Below are positions 40,475 to 48,540 of a DNA stretch of 50,711 bases, piece after piece. The stretch lies in assembly GCA_002687775.1 (NCBI GenBank), contig NZBF01000016.1, positions 1 to 50,711 of the forward strand, read 5' to 3'. A program made the translations under genes and the position numbers. Under the pieces are notes generated by a model. It was not told the DNA's origin and searched no databases. It saw nothing but the letters and a program-made list of their open reading frames with translations. The stretch is from Nanobdellota archaeon (lineage in GTDB: Archaea; Nanoarchaeota; Nanoarchaeia; Woesearchaeales; GW2011-AR9). How positions within the stretch are numbered: the stretch's first letter is position 1; every line of letters starts with the position of its first letter.

Positions 40475-41347
40475 ATGAAATTTGATCAAAATCTTTCTGC
40501 TATTCATGGATATCTTTGCGGAGATGGATATGTCATAAAAAATCCGGAAACCCAAAATCACAAATATTACCATATAGGGTTTCGGAACACAAATGAAATT
40601 CTCTTAAAAGATTTTCAAAAGAAATTTCAAACTATTTTTAGATTGAAGCCGCACATAACAAATGAAGGTAGATGTAGAATTCAGAACAAAGATATTTATC
40701 ATTTCCTGACAAAAAAATATTCTTATTATTCATATGAATGGGAATTACCCACACTTTCACAACAAAATCTTAGGTTTTGGTTACGAGCATTTTTTGATTG
40801 CGAAGGTTGGGTTGAAAATCAACCGCGAAAAAGCAGACTTATTGGTCTAGATTGTTGCAACGAATTTGGAATTCTAAGCATCCGAGATTCTTTAGAAAAA
40901 TTAGGAATAAAATCTCAAGTTAAGAAAAAATCAAACAGAACAATTTGGCGAATAGCAATCTGTGGATTACACAATCTGAAAAGATTTCAGAAAGAAGTCA
41001 ATTTCCTACATCCAGAAAAAAAGAGTAAACTGAGTGAAGCTATTAACTCTTATCAAGACTATATTTGGGAGATTCCTACAAGTAAAAGTGGTGTTTTGAA
41101 ATTAATCGAACAAAAAGGAAGAATTAGGAAATCAAGAGCAGAAATAAGATTTATTTCAATTAAGAGAAAAAACTTAACAAATCTGGCGAAAGCTTTAAAT
41201 ACGTATCAAATGCCCTCGAAACTGTTTGGGCCTTGGAAAAATAATTCCGGTTCCAAATATTATTGTTTAGTAATCAAAGAAAAAAACATCCAATGGAAAG
41301 ACCAGAACCTGGACCACCTCCAGGAACAAAGCAAATCTCTGAAGTGA
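40475..41347 (+). CDS. LAGLIDADG homing endonuclease
   Basis: A 290-aa protein with two LAGLIDADG helices: AIHGYLCGDG (residues 9-18) and WLRAFFDCEG (about residues 102-111), about 90 residues apart as in monomeric two-motif homing enzymes; the acidic ends (D17, E110) are the metal ligands. These enzymes cut long DNA sites and spread introns or inteins. This one is free-standing, and its last 18 codons overlap the start of rtcB in another frame. rtcB carries a BHB intron at 41522. Basic and AT-rich, it looks recently acquired. Confidence 0.92.
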   Translation: MKFDQNLSAIHGYLCGDGYVIKNPETQNHKYYHIGFRNTNEILLKDFQKKFQTIFRLKPHITNEGRCRIQNKDIYHFLTKKYSYYSYEWELPTLSQQNLRFWLRAFFDCEGWVENQPRKSRLIGLDCCNEFGILSIRDSLEKLGIKSQVKKKSNRTIWRIAICGLHNLKRFQKEVNFLHPEKKSKLSEAINSYQDYIWEIPTSKSGVLKLIEQKGRIRKSRAEIRFISIKRKNLTNLAKALNTYQMPSKLFGPWKNNSGSKYYCLVIKEKNIQWKDQNLDHLQEQSKSLK

Positions 41348-42799
41348 TGTGGGAAGTACCTACTACTTTCAAACAAGGTATGCGTGTTCCAGCGAGGGTT
41401 ATTGCAAGTAAGGAACTTATTGAAACGATGGATGGCGGAGTATTTAATCAAATAACAAATGTGGCAACATTGCCCGGGATTACCAAATATGCCTACTGTA
41501 TGCCAGACGGGCATTGGGGATTCTGAATAAGGACATCCTTATTTGGCCCTTTATGGTTTTCCCATCGGTGGAGTTGCAGCGTTTGACGTTGAAGCAGGTG
41601 GAGTCATTTCACCTGGCGGAATTGGATTCGATATTAATTGCGGAATGCGATTGATGACCACCAATTTGACGATTGATGAAGTGCGGCCAAAAATCAAAGA
41701 GTTAGTCGATGCTCTGTATGATGCTGTTCCAGCTGGTGTCGGTTGTAAAGGATTTGTCAAGATTTCTAAGGAAGAATTTCGAAATGTTATGACGAATGGT
41801 GCGCAATGGTGTCTCGATAATGGATATGCATGGCCGGAAGATATCGAACATATTGAAAGTAATGGGAAAATTCCACAAGCGAATGCTGATAAAGTTTCTG
41901 AGAAAGCTGTCAAGCGAGGATTTGATCAAATTGGCACATTAGGAAGTGGGAATCATTACTTGGAAATTCAGGAAGTGCGTGAAGGGAACATTTATGACAG
42001 TAAAGCTGCTGCCAAAATGGGGATTACGAAAACTGGTCAAATTGTTATTATGGTTCATTGCGGTTCTCGAGGATTTGGTCATCAAATTGGAACGGATTAT
42101 TTACGAAAATTCTTAGAAATTATGCCCAAGTATGGCATTGAAATAAGAGATAAAGAATTAGCCTGTGCTCCGTTTAATTCACCGGAGGGTCAGGATTATT
42201 ACCAAGCCATGGCGTGCGCTGCAAACATGGCGTTTGCCAACCGTCAAGTAATTACTCATCAAATTCGAAAAACGTTCGAGAAAGTTTTCGGAAAAACAGC
42301 TAGAGAGATGGAAATCAATTTGGTCTATGATGTTGCCCATAACATTGCGAAGTTGGAGAAATATATGATTGATGGTGTTGAGAAGGAGTTACTTGTGCAT
42401 AGGAAAGGATCAACCCGTGCTTTTGGTCCATCTCGAGCTGAAGAGTTACCTGAAGATTATAAAGAAATTGGACAACCCGTTATTCTAGGTGGATCTATGG
42501 AAACTGGTTCATGGTTACTTCTTGGTACAGATGGTGCTGACGAAACATTTGCAAGTACTGCGCATGGTGCAGGTCGCACAATGAGTCGAACAAAGGCAAA
42601 GAAATTAGTGCAAGGTGCCGAATTGCAAAAAGATATGGAACGGCGTGGTATTTATGTGCATGGCGTTACTATGAAAGGACTTGCTGAAGAAGCAGGTAAA
42701 GCGTACAAAGATGTTGATGAAGTGGTAGAAACATTAGTTCGTGCTGGTATTACCAAGAAAGTTGTTGCATTGAAACCGATTGGTAATGTGAAAGGATAA
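41293..42799 (+). CDS. rtcB: RtcB RNA-splicing ligase, interrupted by a 31-nt BHB intron
   Basis: RtcB joins tRNA exon ends (2',3'-cyclic phosphate to 5'-OH) after endonuclease cleavage, using GTP and Mn2+. Exon 1 is 41293-41521, exon 2 41553-42799. Spliced length is 491 aa, normal for the family. Motifs: WEVPTTFKQGMRVPARV, LPGITKY, HWG-YGFPIGGVAAFD (at the junction), DINCGMRLM (metal Cys), VHCGSRGFGHQ, HRKGSTRAFGP and TAHGAGRTMSRTKAK (guanylated His). Without splicing, translation ends at TGA 41524-41526. An in-frame ATG at 41263 would add 10 residues. The start overlaps the endonuclease gene. Confidence 0.97.
41522..41552 (+). other. BHB intron in rtcB mRNA
   Basis: A 31-nt intron with a strict bulge-helix-bulge. 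Exon GGGG (41516-41519) pairs with CCCT (41547-41550); bulges are ATT and TTA; the intron stem CTGAATAAGG (41523-41532) pairs with CCTTATTTGG (41537-41546), loop ACAT. Cutting after the second base of each bulge gives exactly HWG-YGFPIGG. The intron contains an in-frame TGA and is not a multiple of three. Confidence 0.93.
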
Positions 42800-42831
42800 C
42801 CTTATAAATTCTAAAAAAGTTATTAGTTAAA

Positions 42832-43680
42832 ATGAGGTGGAATGTTCTTTGTGTATTACTTGTAGTTTTTATTATTGGATGTGGTAGTGTTGAAGTGGAA
42901 AACAATTCTACTGATAAGGTTGATGGTGACATGGTTTGTGGGAATGGCATTCTTGAGCCAACTCATGGAGAAGATTGTGATGATGGTAATACTGTTGACG
43001 ATGATGGTTGTGATTCTGAATGCAGTCTTGAAGTTGCTGAAACTGTCTGTGGCGATGGTGTATTACAAGAACGTGATGGTGAAGATTGTGATGATGGTAA
43101 CATTCTAAATGACGATGGATGTAACACTAAATGTAGCGTTGAAGAAGGTTGGGAATGTTCACCTGACTGTGTGGAAGTTTGTGGTAACGACATTGTTACT
43201 TCGGGTGAAGAATGTGACGATGGAAATGATGAAGAGGGAGATGGTTGTTTCAATTGTAAATTGCAGGAAAGAGATCCATTTTGTCACTACCTTGATAGTT
43301 CAGGAAATGAGAAGGAAGATGAATGGAAATTGACTAATTTCACGAAACCGTATGAGTATAACGGTGTACGCACTGAGGAGAAAGATTTTTTGAATACATG
43401 CAACGACGATTTCTCTGCTCTTGAACAAGAAGTATGTGGCAATGCAATCCCATATAAATCAGGAATTAATGTTAGACGGGGACCTATCCAGATTGTTGAA
43501 TGTGAATTTGATTGTAACCGTGGAACTAATAGATGTTGCGCGGTCACAAAAACTGAACAAACATGTAAGGGGGATCTTCTCATAAATAGTACTACTATTG
43601 ATTGTTTCCCGGGGAATCCTATTGAAGTGGAAATTACCTGTGATGAAGGATTAAGTTGTAGCGACGGTGAATGTAAATGA
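42832..43680 (+). CDS. Putative Cys-rich surface lipoprotein with DUF4215-like repeats
   Basis: A 282-aa secreted protein. The signal sequence ends in lipobox IIGC (Cys17), almost the same as in the lipoprotein at 38806 (both FIIGCG). Three tandem Cys-rich units of the Myxococcus-type repeat follow, each C-G-(N/D)-G...E-x-C-D-D-G-N...D-G-C: about residues 30-60, 65-95 and 110-145. The rest is Cys-rich with no named domain. Such repeats are often on adhesins or cell-surface proteins. The stop overlaps the site-2 protease start by 4 nt. Confidence 0.75.
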   Translation: MRWNVLCVLLVVFIIGCGSVEVENNSTDKVDGDMVCGNGILEPTHGEDCDDGNTVDDDGCDSECSLEVAETVCGDGVLQERDGEDCDDGNILNDDGCNTKCSVEEGWECSPDCVEVCGNDIVTSGEECDDGNDEEGDGCFNCKLQERDPFCHYLDSSGNEKEDEWKLTNFTKPYEYNGVRTEEKDFLNTCNDDFSALEQEVCGNAIPYKSGINVRRGPIQIVECEFDCNRGTNRCCAVTKTEQTCKGDLLINSTTIDCFPGNPIEVEITCDEGLSCSDGECK

Positions 43681-44780
43681 AGTTGTTTAAATTATTAGGA
43701 ATCCAGGTGCAGATACATTTCTCCTGGTGGTTCATATTCGCTCTTTTGACGTGGAGTTTAGCAGTAGGATTTTTCCCTCAATATTATGCAGGATTATCTT
43801 CAACGATGTATTGGGTGATGGGCGCAGTATCTGCAGTACTGTTGTTTTTTTCAGTGGTGTTACATGAATTAAGTCACTCCATTGTTGCTAAATTTAGAGG
43901 GATAAAAGTTGAAAGTATTACGTTATTCTTTTTTGGCGGCGTTGCTGGTATTGAAGATGAAGATTTGACGCCAAAATCTGAATTTTTGATGGCAATAGCC
44001 GGTCCGTTGTTTTCATTGGTTTTGGGAGGGTTGTTTTTTGTAATTAACCGTGCGAACGGATCTGTGTTTGTTTCCGCCATAACGTTTTATCTATATCAAA
44101 TAAATTTCATATTGGCAATATTTAATTTAGTACCTGGATTTCCACTTGATGGTGGAAGAGCCTTCCGAGCTATTTTACATTGGAAGTATAAGGATATCAA
44201 GAAAGCTACTCGTATTGCTTCAAAAGGTGGAAAATTCTTCGCTGGCGTGTTGATCTTTTTAGGATTTATTGGATTACTTTCTGGAACTGGTGGCGGATTA
44301 TGGTTCATTTTACTTGGTGGATTTTTGTATTTCATTGCCGGTGTGAGTTACCAGCAAGTGTTAATTAAAGATGTGTTGCAGAAAATTAAAGTAAAAGAAT
44401 TGATGAAATCTACTTATATAACCATTTCCCCTGATATTCCATTCAATGAAGTTTTGAAGAAATATCTTAAGGAAGAGCAGGAAAGTTTCATTGTTAAGAA
44501 AGGGAAGGAATTTGTTGGCATTTTGAATTTTCGTATCCTTGGTAAAATTCGGCCAAAATTGCAGAGAAAATTGACAGTTTCAAGTTTAGTTATTCCAAAA
44601 GCGCAGTTGAAAATGTTGCATCATGATGATGATTGTTACACTGCTTACAAATTATTGACAAAGAATAATGTGGATGCACTACCGGTTGTTTCTGGTGCGA
44701 GAGTTAAAGGTGTATTATTGCGTAAAAGTTTAGAGCATAGATTGTTGGTTGAAGTAAGGTATGGGGTTGCTAATTCTTAA
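43677..44780 (+). CDS. Site-2 protease-like M50 metalloprotease with CBS pair
   Basis: A 367-aa intramembrane metalloprotease: six hydrophobic segments, the zinc motif VVLHELSHSIV (HExxH; about residue 64), FNLVPGFPLDGGRAF (NxxPxxxLDG, third metal ligand, about residue 150), then two CBS domains (VKELMKSTYITISPDIPFNE; LLTKNNVDALPVVSGARVKG) that usually bind adenine nucleotides. The family cuts membrane-tethered proteins. Coupled (ATGA overlap) to the lipoprotein gene before it, which may be its substrate. Confidence 0.93.
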   Translation: MKLFKLLGIQVQIHFSWWFIFALLTWSLAVGFFPQYYAGLSSTMYWVMGAVSAVLLFFSVVLHELSHSIVAKFRGIKVESITLFFFGGVAGIEDEDLTPKSEFLMAIAGPLFSLVLGGLFFVINRANGSVFVSAITFYLYQINFILAIFNLVPGFPLDGGRAFRAILHWKYKDIKKATRIASKGGKFFAGVLIFLGFIGLLSGTGGGLWFILLGGFLYFIAGVSYQQVLIKDVLQKIKVKELMKSTYITISPDIPFNEVLKKYLKEEQESFIVKKGKEFVGILNFRILGKIRPKLQRKLTVSSLVIPKAQLKMLHHDDDCYTAYKLLTKNNVDALPVVSGARVKGVLLRKSLEHRLLVEVRYGVANS

Positions 44781-44819
44781 ACCGTAACATTTATTAGCAA
44801 ACCATCTATTTCTTTCATT

Positions 44820-45209
44820 ATGGCATTAGAAGTTCCTGAATCAATGGATAATTGTATTTACTTTACCAATCGCGGAGAAATTCTTGCATGGGTATATAGG
44901 AAAGAATGTCCACAATGCCATAAAGCCAAAATGGGAAAACCTGTTGTTAAAGGAAAAGTGAAAATTCGTGCAAAAGAATATACATGTCCTGAATGTGGAT
45001 TTACTGAAGAGAAGGAAGTACATGAAGAAAGTTTAGAATTGCAAGCTAAATATACCTGTCCAGACTGCGGGAAAGAAGGTGAGTCAACTGGTCAATACAT
45101 TCGAAAGAAGTATAAAGGCGTTCCTTCTTACATCGTTGATTGTCAACATTGCAAAGCGCAAATTCCATTGACTAAGAAGTTAAAAGAACCTAAAAAGAAG
45201 AAGAAGTGA
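44820..45209 (+). CDS. Zinc-ribbon protein
   Basis: A 129-aa protein with four CxxC knuckles: ECPQCHKAKM, TCPECGFTEE, TCPDCGKEGE and DCQHCKAQIP, arranged as two zinc ribbons, and a Lys-rich tail. Probably an RNA- or DNA-binding protein, but no family can be named. TATA-like ACATTTATTAG lies about 30 nt upstream. The stop is 5 nt from the convergent neighbour. Confidence 0.7.
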   Translation: MALEVPESMDNCIYFTNRGEILAWVYRKECPQCHKAKMGKPVVKGKVKIRAKEYTCPECGFTEEKEVHEESLELQAKYTCPDCGKEGESTGQYIRKKYKGVPSYIVDCQHCKAQIPLTKKLKEPKKKKK

Positions 45210-45213
45210 GTTG

Positions 45214-45558
45214 TTAAGAACCAACTAATAACTCTTGCAACACTTTGTCAACTGTCGATTCTAAATTCTGAAGATTTATTCCTTTGTATTCTTTTGAAAT
45301 CCGAATATGCAATTCATTCTTAACTCTTCGAATAACTTCTTCTCTAATTTTTGCTTTATCGTGTTCTGGTAATTCTCTCTGTACAGGGTGAATATTATTT
45401 CTATACCTCTGTGCAACATTGAAACTTACTAATGATTCTTTATCATATCGTTTTCTCAAGATTTCTTCCTGTGTTGCTCGCTCTAATATTCTATGAACAA
45501 CAACATTCACCACATTACCAATGAACAATTGAATCAACTTATTTCTATTTTGAGTCAT
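45214..45558 (-). CDS. Small protein coupled to the nucleotidyltransferase
   Basis: A 114-aa helical protein overlapping the end of the upstream nucleotidyltransferase gene by 14 nt. It contains RYRNNIHPVQ, an R-x5-H pattern as in HEPN toxins, but the rest does not resemble HEPN well, so I do not claim that. The gene order (nucleotidyltransferase then small helical partner) and the palindromic operator before the pair resemble toxin-antitoxin or antiphage modules. Function unknown. Confidence 0.6.
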   Translation of the reverse strand: MTQNRNKLIQLFIGNVVNVVVHRILERATQEEILRKRYDKESLVSFNVAQRYRNNIHPVQRELPEHDKAKIREEVIRRVKNELHIRISKEYKGINLQNLESTVDKVLQELLVGS

Positions 45559-46318
45559 TCTTTATGCTTTTCATAATCTTATTGAATGTCTTTTTGTATA
45601 CTGCTTTATATTTCTTTAAGAATATTCTTTTTTCAACCATGTTGTTCTGCAATTCAGATATCACATTTTTTCCAAACAATTTTTCCATTTCCTTATTCAC
45701 TGATTTTTTTGTTAATTGTTTTTTCACTAAGAATAATCGAATAGCAATAAGATTCCTTACTAATTTGTACTTTTCCCCACCAGTAAGCAGGTCAAAACTA
45801 TCAATTAATGATTTACTGCTATGCACATGGAGGTCAAGAATTTTGTAGTGAAATTCATTATGATATCTGAAAAATTCTCTTTTCTTAGCAATATACCTAT
45901 TCAACATTAGCTGAAATAATGGATCAGTACGTAATCCTTTTAGTAAACTTTTTCGGTTAATACAAATGATATGAACATTTATGCCTAATGCCTTCTTAAA
46001 ATAGTCTTTCCATAATTGTTCTTCACTTATTTCATTTATGACCACAATATCAACATCATTAAAATAAAATCCTTTCTCTAAAAATGACCCAGTTATAAGT
46101 ATATTATCGACATGAGCAAAATAATCAAAAATTTCATTCACCATTAATTGTTTAATTGGTTCAAAAGACTGAACATGGTGTGTATAAAAACTCTTTTTTC
46201 GCTTTCGTGTCGGCTTTATTTCTACTCTGTTCCCTACAGCAAACCCAGGCGGACGGGATTTCGGTAAGTACACTTGGTCCATCTGTGATCCTTTACTAAT
46301 TTTTGCTATCAACACCAT
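45545..46318 (-). CDS. Nucleotidyltransferase with AbrB-like N-terminal segment
   Basis: A 257-aa protein. Residues 1-35 (ISKGSQMDQVYLPKSRPPGF) look like a short AbrB/MraZ-type swapped-hairpin DNA-binding segment. The core has LITGSFLEKGFYFNDVDIVV (GS-x-D-x-D, nucleotidyltransferase active site; about residues 78-97), then helical segments. MNT-type enzymes add AMP or nucleotides to proteins or RNA. It heads a two-gene operon with 45214-45558, with a 16-bp palindrome at its promoter. Confidence 0.75.
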   Translation of the reverse strand: MVLIAKISKGSQMDQVYLPKSRPPGFAVGNRVEIKPTRKRKKSFYTHHVQSFEPIKQLMVNEIFDYFAHVDNILITGSFLEKGFYFNDVDIVVINEISEEQLWKDYFKKALGINVHIICINRKSLLKGLRTDPLFQLMLNRYIAKKREFFRYHNEFHYKILDLHVHSSKSLIDSFDLLTGGEKYKLVRNLIAIRLFLVKKQLTKKSVNKEMEKLFGKNVISELQNNMVEKRIFLKKYKAVYKKTFNKIMKSIKNDSK

Positions 46319-46320
46319 AT

Positions 46321-46336
46321 TACGTAATATTACGTA
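46321..46336. promoter_or_regulatory. 16-bp palindromic operator at the nucleotidyltransferase promoter
   Basis: TACGTAATATTACGTA is a perfect palindrome immediately before the ATG (46318), between it and the TATA box TTTATAAAT (about 46340-46348). It covers the likely transcription start, a good place for an autorepressor such as the AbrB-like segment of the encoded protein. Confidence 0.75.
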
Positions 46337-46428
46337 GTTATTTATAAATTTTTTGGAGAAATTTATGGAAGCTCAAAAATCTTGAATTATGAAAAAATTA
46401 TTTAAATACAAAAAAAAGCATTGATGAA

Positions 46429-48465
46429 ATGAGAAATAGAACAGTAATAACTGCTGCATTACCGTACGTGAATGGATCACCACATCTTGGACATATGGTG
46501 GAATATGTTCAGGGGGACATCTATTCTAGATTTTTGAAATCACAGGGAGAAGATGTTCTCTATATTTGCGCTTCAGATTCTCACGGTACGCCCATTGAAA
46601 TAAATGCTCGCAAGCAGGGAATTACGCCATTGCAACTTGTTAAAAAGTATGAAAAAGAATTTATTCGCGACTTTAAGTCATTCTTAGTAGAATTTGATAA
46701 TTATTACACCACACATTCTAAGGAAAATCAAGAATTAGCAGAATTGTTTTTCTCAACATTACAGAAGAAGAAGTTAATTTACACGAAAAATATTGAAGTT
46801 ATTTATTGTAATCACTGCCAGAGAAATTTACCAGACCGATTAGTTAAAGGTCAATGTCCAAATTGTTCAACAGCTGACCAGTATGGAGATGTCTGTGAAA
46901 GTTGTGGATTAGTGTTGAAAGGTACTGATTTAATTAATCCGAAATGTGCTGAGTGTGGGAACAGTCCTGTTAAGAAAGAATCTCTTGCCTATTTTTTTGC
47001 GTTATCAAAATTTACATCGAAATTGAAAACTTTTTTGAAAGGGAAGTGGGTGCAACCGGAAGTTAGAAATTCTGTTAGTGGCTGGATTAATGACGGACTT
47101 GAAGATTGGTGCATTTCACGTGACGGACCGTATTTTGGGTTTAAGATACCTGGTGAAGAAAATAAATATTTCTACGTCTGGCTGGATGCTCCAATCGGAT
47201 ACATTTCGTCTACTAAGAATTTACTAGATAAGAAAGGGAAGAAATGGGAATCATACTGGAAAGATGGAAAAGTTGTTCATTTCATTGGAAAAGATATCAT
47301 TTACTTTCATTATCTTTTTTGGCCTGCATTATTGATGGCAATGGATATCAAGTTACCTGAATTGAACACACACGGTTTCTTAACCATTAATGGGCAGAAA
47401 ATGAGTAAGTCACGTGGAACCTTCATTACTGCTAAGAAATTTTCAGATGATTACAACCCAGAATATTTACGGTTTTACTACGCGTTGCGGTTAAGTAAGA
47501 AATTGGTTGACATTGATTTAGATTTGAAAGATTTCCAGGCAGTCATAAATAATAAATTACTAGCAAATCTTGGTAATTTTTGTTACCGAACATTATCTTT
47601 TATTGACAAGAATTATTCAGGCAAAATAGGGAAAAGTGCGAATGATAAGATTATCAAGAAAATAAAAGATGAAGTAAAAGAAATTGAGAAAAATTATCAC
47701 GATTTGAATTACAAAGAAGCAATGAACGGCATTTTGCGCATATCAGACTTAGGGAATGCATATTTCCAGCATAACGAACCATGGAAGGATAAACTTGGAA
47801 AACAGGACGTTGTTTTTTTATGTGCTAACATCGTTCGAAATTTATCGATTTTGATTAAACCAGTTTTACCGGTTTTCTCTGAGAACTTAGAGATGCAATT
47901 AGGATGTAAGAATTTGTCTTGGAAAGATATTTCCTTTGATTATTCTGGGAAGATTAAGAAACCTTCAGTGTTAATAAATAGAATTGAAGACATTGAACAG
48001 CCAACATTCCCTCTTGATTTGAGAGTAGGTGAAATTATCAAAGTGTCCGATCATCCGAATGCTGACAAACTTTTTGTTCTGAAAGTAAATTTTGGTTCTG
48101 AGCAGAGACAAATAGTTGCAGGATTGAAGAAATTCTGGAAGTCTTCTGAAATTGTAGGTAAAAAATGTGTATTTGTGTTCAACATTAAACCAGCGAAATT
48201 ACGAGGTGTTGAAAGTAACGGAATGATTTTAGTAGCTTCAGACGGAAAACATGCGTCATTGTTAGAAGTTGCGAAATCTAAACCCGGTTCGAAAGCTGGA
48301 TTTGAAGGATTATCTGCTAATTCTGGGAAAATTACGTTTGATGATTTCTTGAGAGTTAGTTTACAATCTTTCAATGGAGAAATTAAGTATGATTCTAAAA
48401 TCTTGAAAACTGAATTGGAAAATGTTTCTGTTAAGCACGTGAATGATGGAGCGGTTGTGAGTTAG
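46429..48465 (+). CDS. metG: Methionyl-tRNA synthetase
   Basis: A 678-aa class I synthetase: GSPHLGHMVEY (HIGH box), a CP1 domain with two zinc knuckles (CNHCQRNL, CPNC; CESCG, CAEC; about residues 127-180), KMSKSRGTF (KMSKS box; about residue 325), the helical anticodon-binding domain, and a C-terminal tRNA-binding OB fold (DLRVGEIIKVSDHPNADKLF). Full length. ATTATTTAAATAC is about 25 nt upstream. It charges initiator and elongator tRNA-Met. Confidence 0.97.
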   Translation: MRNRTVITAALPYVNGSPHLGHMVEYVQGDIYSRFLKSQGEDVLYICASDSHGTPIEINARKQGITPLQLVKKYEKEFIRDFKSFLVEFDNYYTTHSKENQELAELFFSTLQKKKLIYTKNIEVIYCNHCQRNLPDRLVKGQCPNCSTADQYGDVCESCGLVLKGTDLINPKCAECGNSPVKKESLAYFFALSKFTSKLKTFLKGKWVQPEVRNSVSGWINDGLEDWCISRDGPYFGFKIPGEENKYFYVWLDAPIGYISSTKNLLDKKGKKWESYWKDGKVVHFIGKDIIYFHYLFWPALLMAMDIKLPELNTHGFLTINGQKMSKSRGTFITAKKFSDDYNPEYLRFYYALRLSKKLVDIDLDLKDFQAVINNKLLANLGNFCYRTLSFIDKNYSGKIGKSANDKIIKKIKDEVKEIEKNYHDLNYKEAMNGILRISDLGNAYFQHNEPWKDKLGKQDVVFLCANIVRNLSILIKPVLPVFSENLEMQLGCKNLSWKDISFDYSGKIKKPSVLINRIEDIEQPTFPLDLRVGEIIKVSDHPNADKLFVLKVNFGSEQRQIVAGLKKFWKSSEIVGKKCVFVFNIKPAKLRGVESNGMILVASDGKHASLLEVAKSKPGSKAGFEGLSANSGKITFDDFLRVSLQSFNGEIKYDSKILKTELENVSVKHVNDGAVVS

Positions 48466-48540
48466 GTATATTTTCTATTTGATGTATATGTTTGAGAAGA
48501 GATTTGTTTAAATATCAGGTTTGCGTAGAACGTTCTGTTA

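Noticed and set aside
41263..42799. rtcB as a pseudogene, programmed frameshift or intein insertion
   Set aside because: The interruption is only 31 nt, far too short for an intein, and it folds into a strict BHB whose removal restores the exact conserved sequence. Both exons are otherwise intact.
42963..43333. Extra coding frames overlapping the Cys-rich lipoprotein
   Set aside because: Shadows produced by repetitive Asp/Gly/Cys codons; no start signals or sensible composition.
45214..45558. HEPN toxin call
   Set aside because: An R-x5-H pattern is present, but the surrounding helices do not resemble HEPN, so only a neutral call is made.
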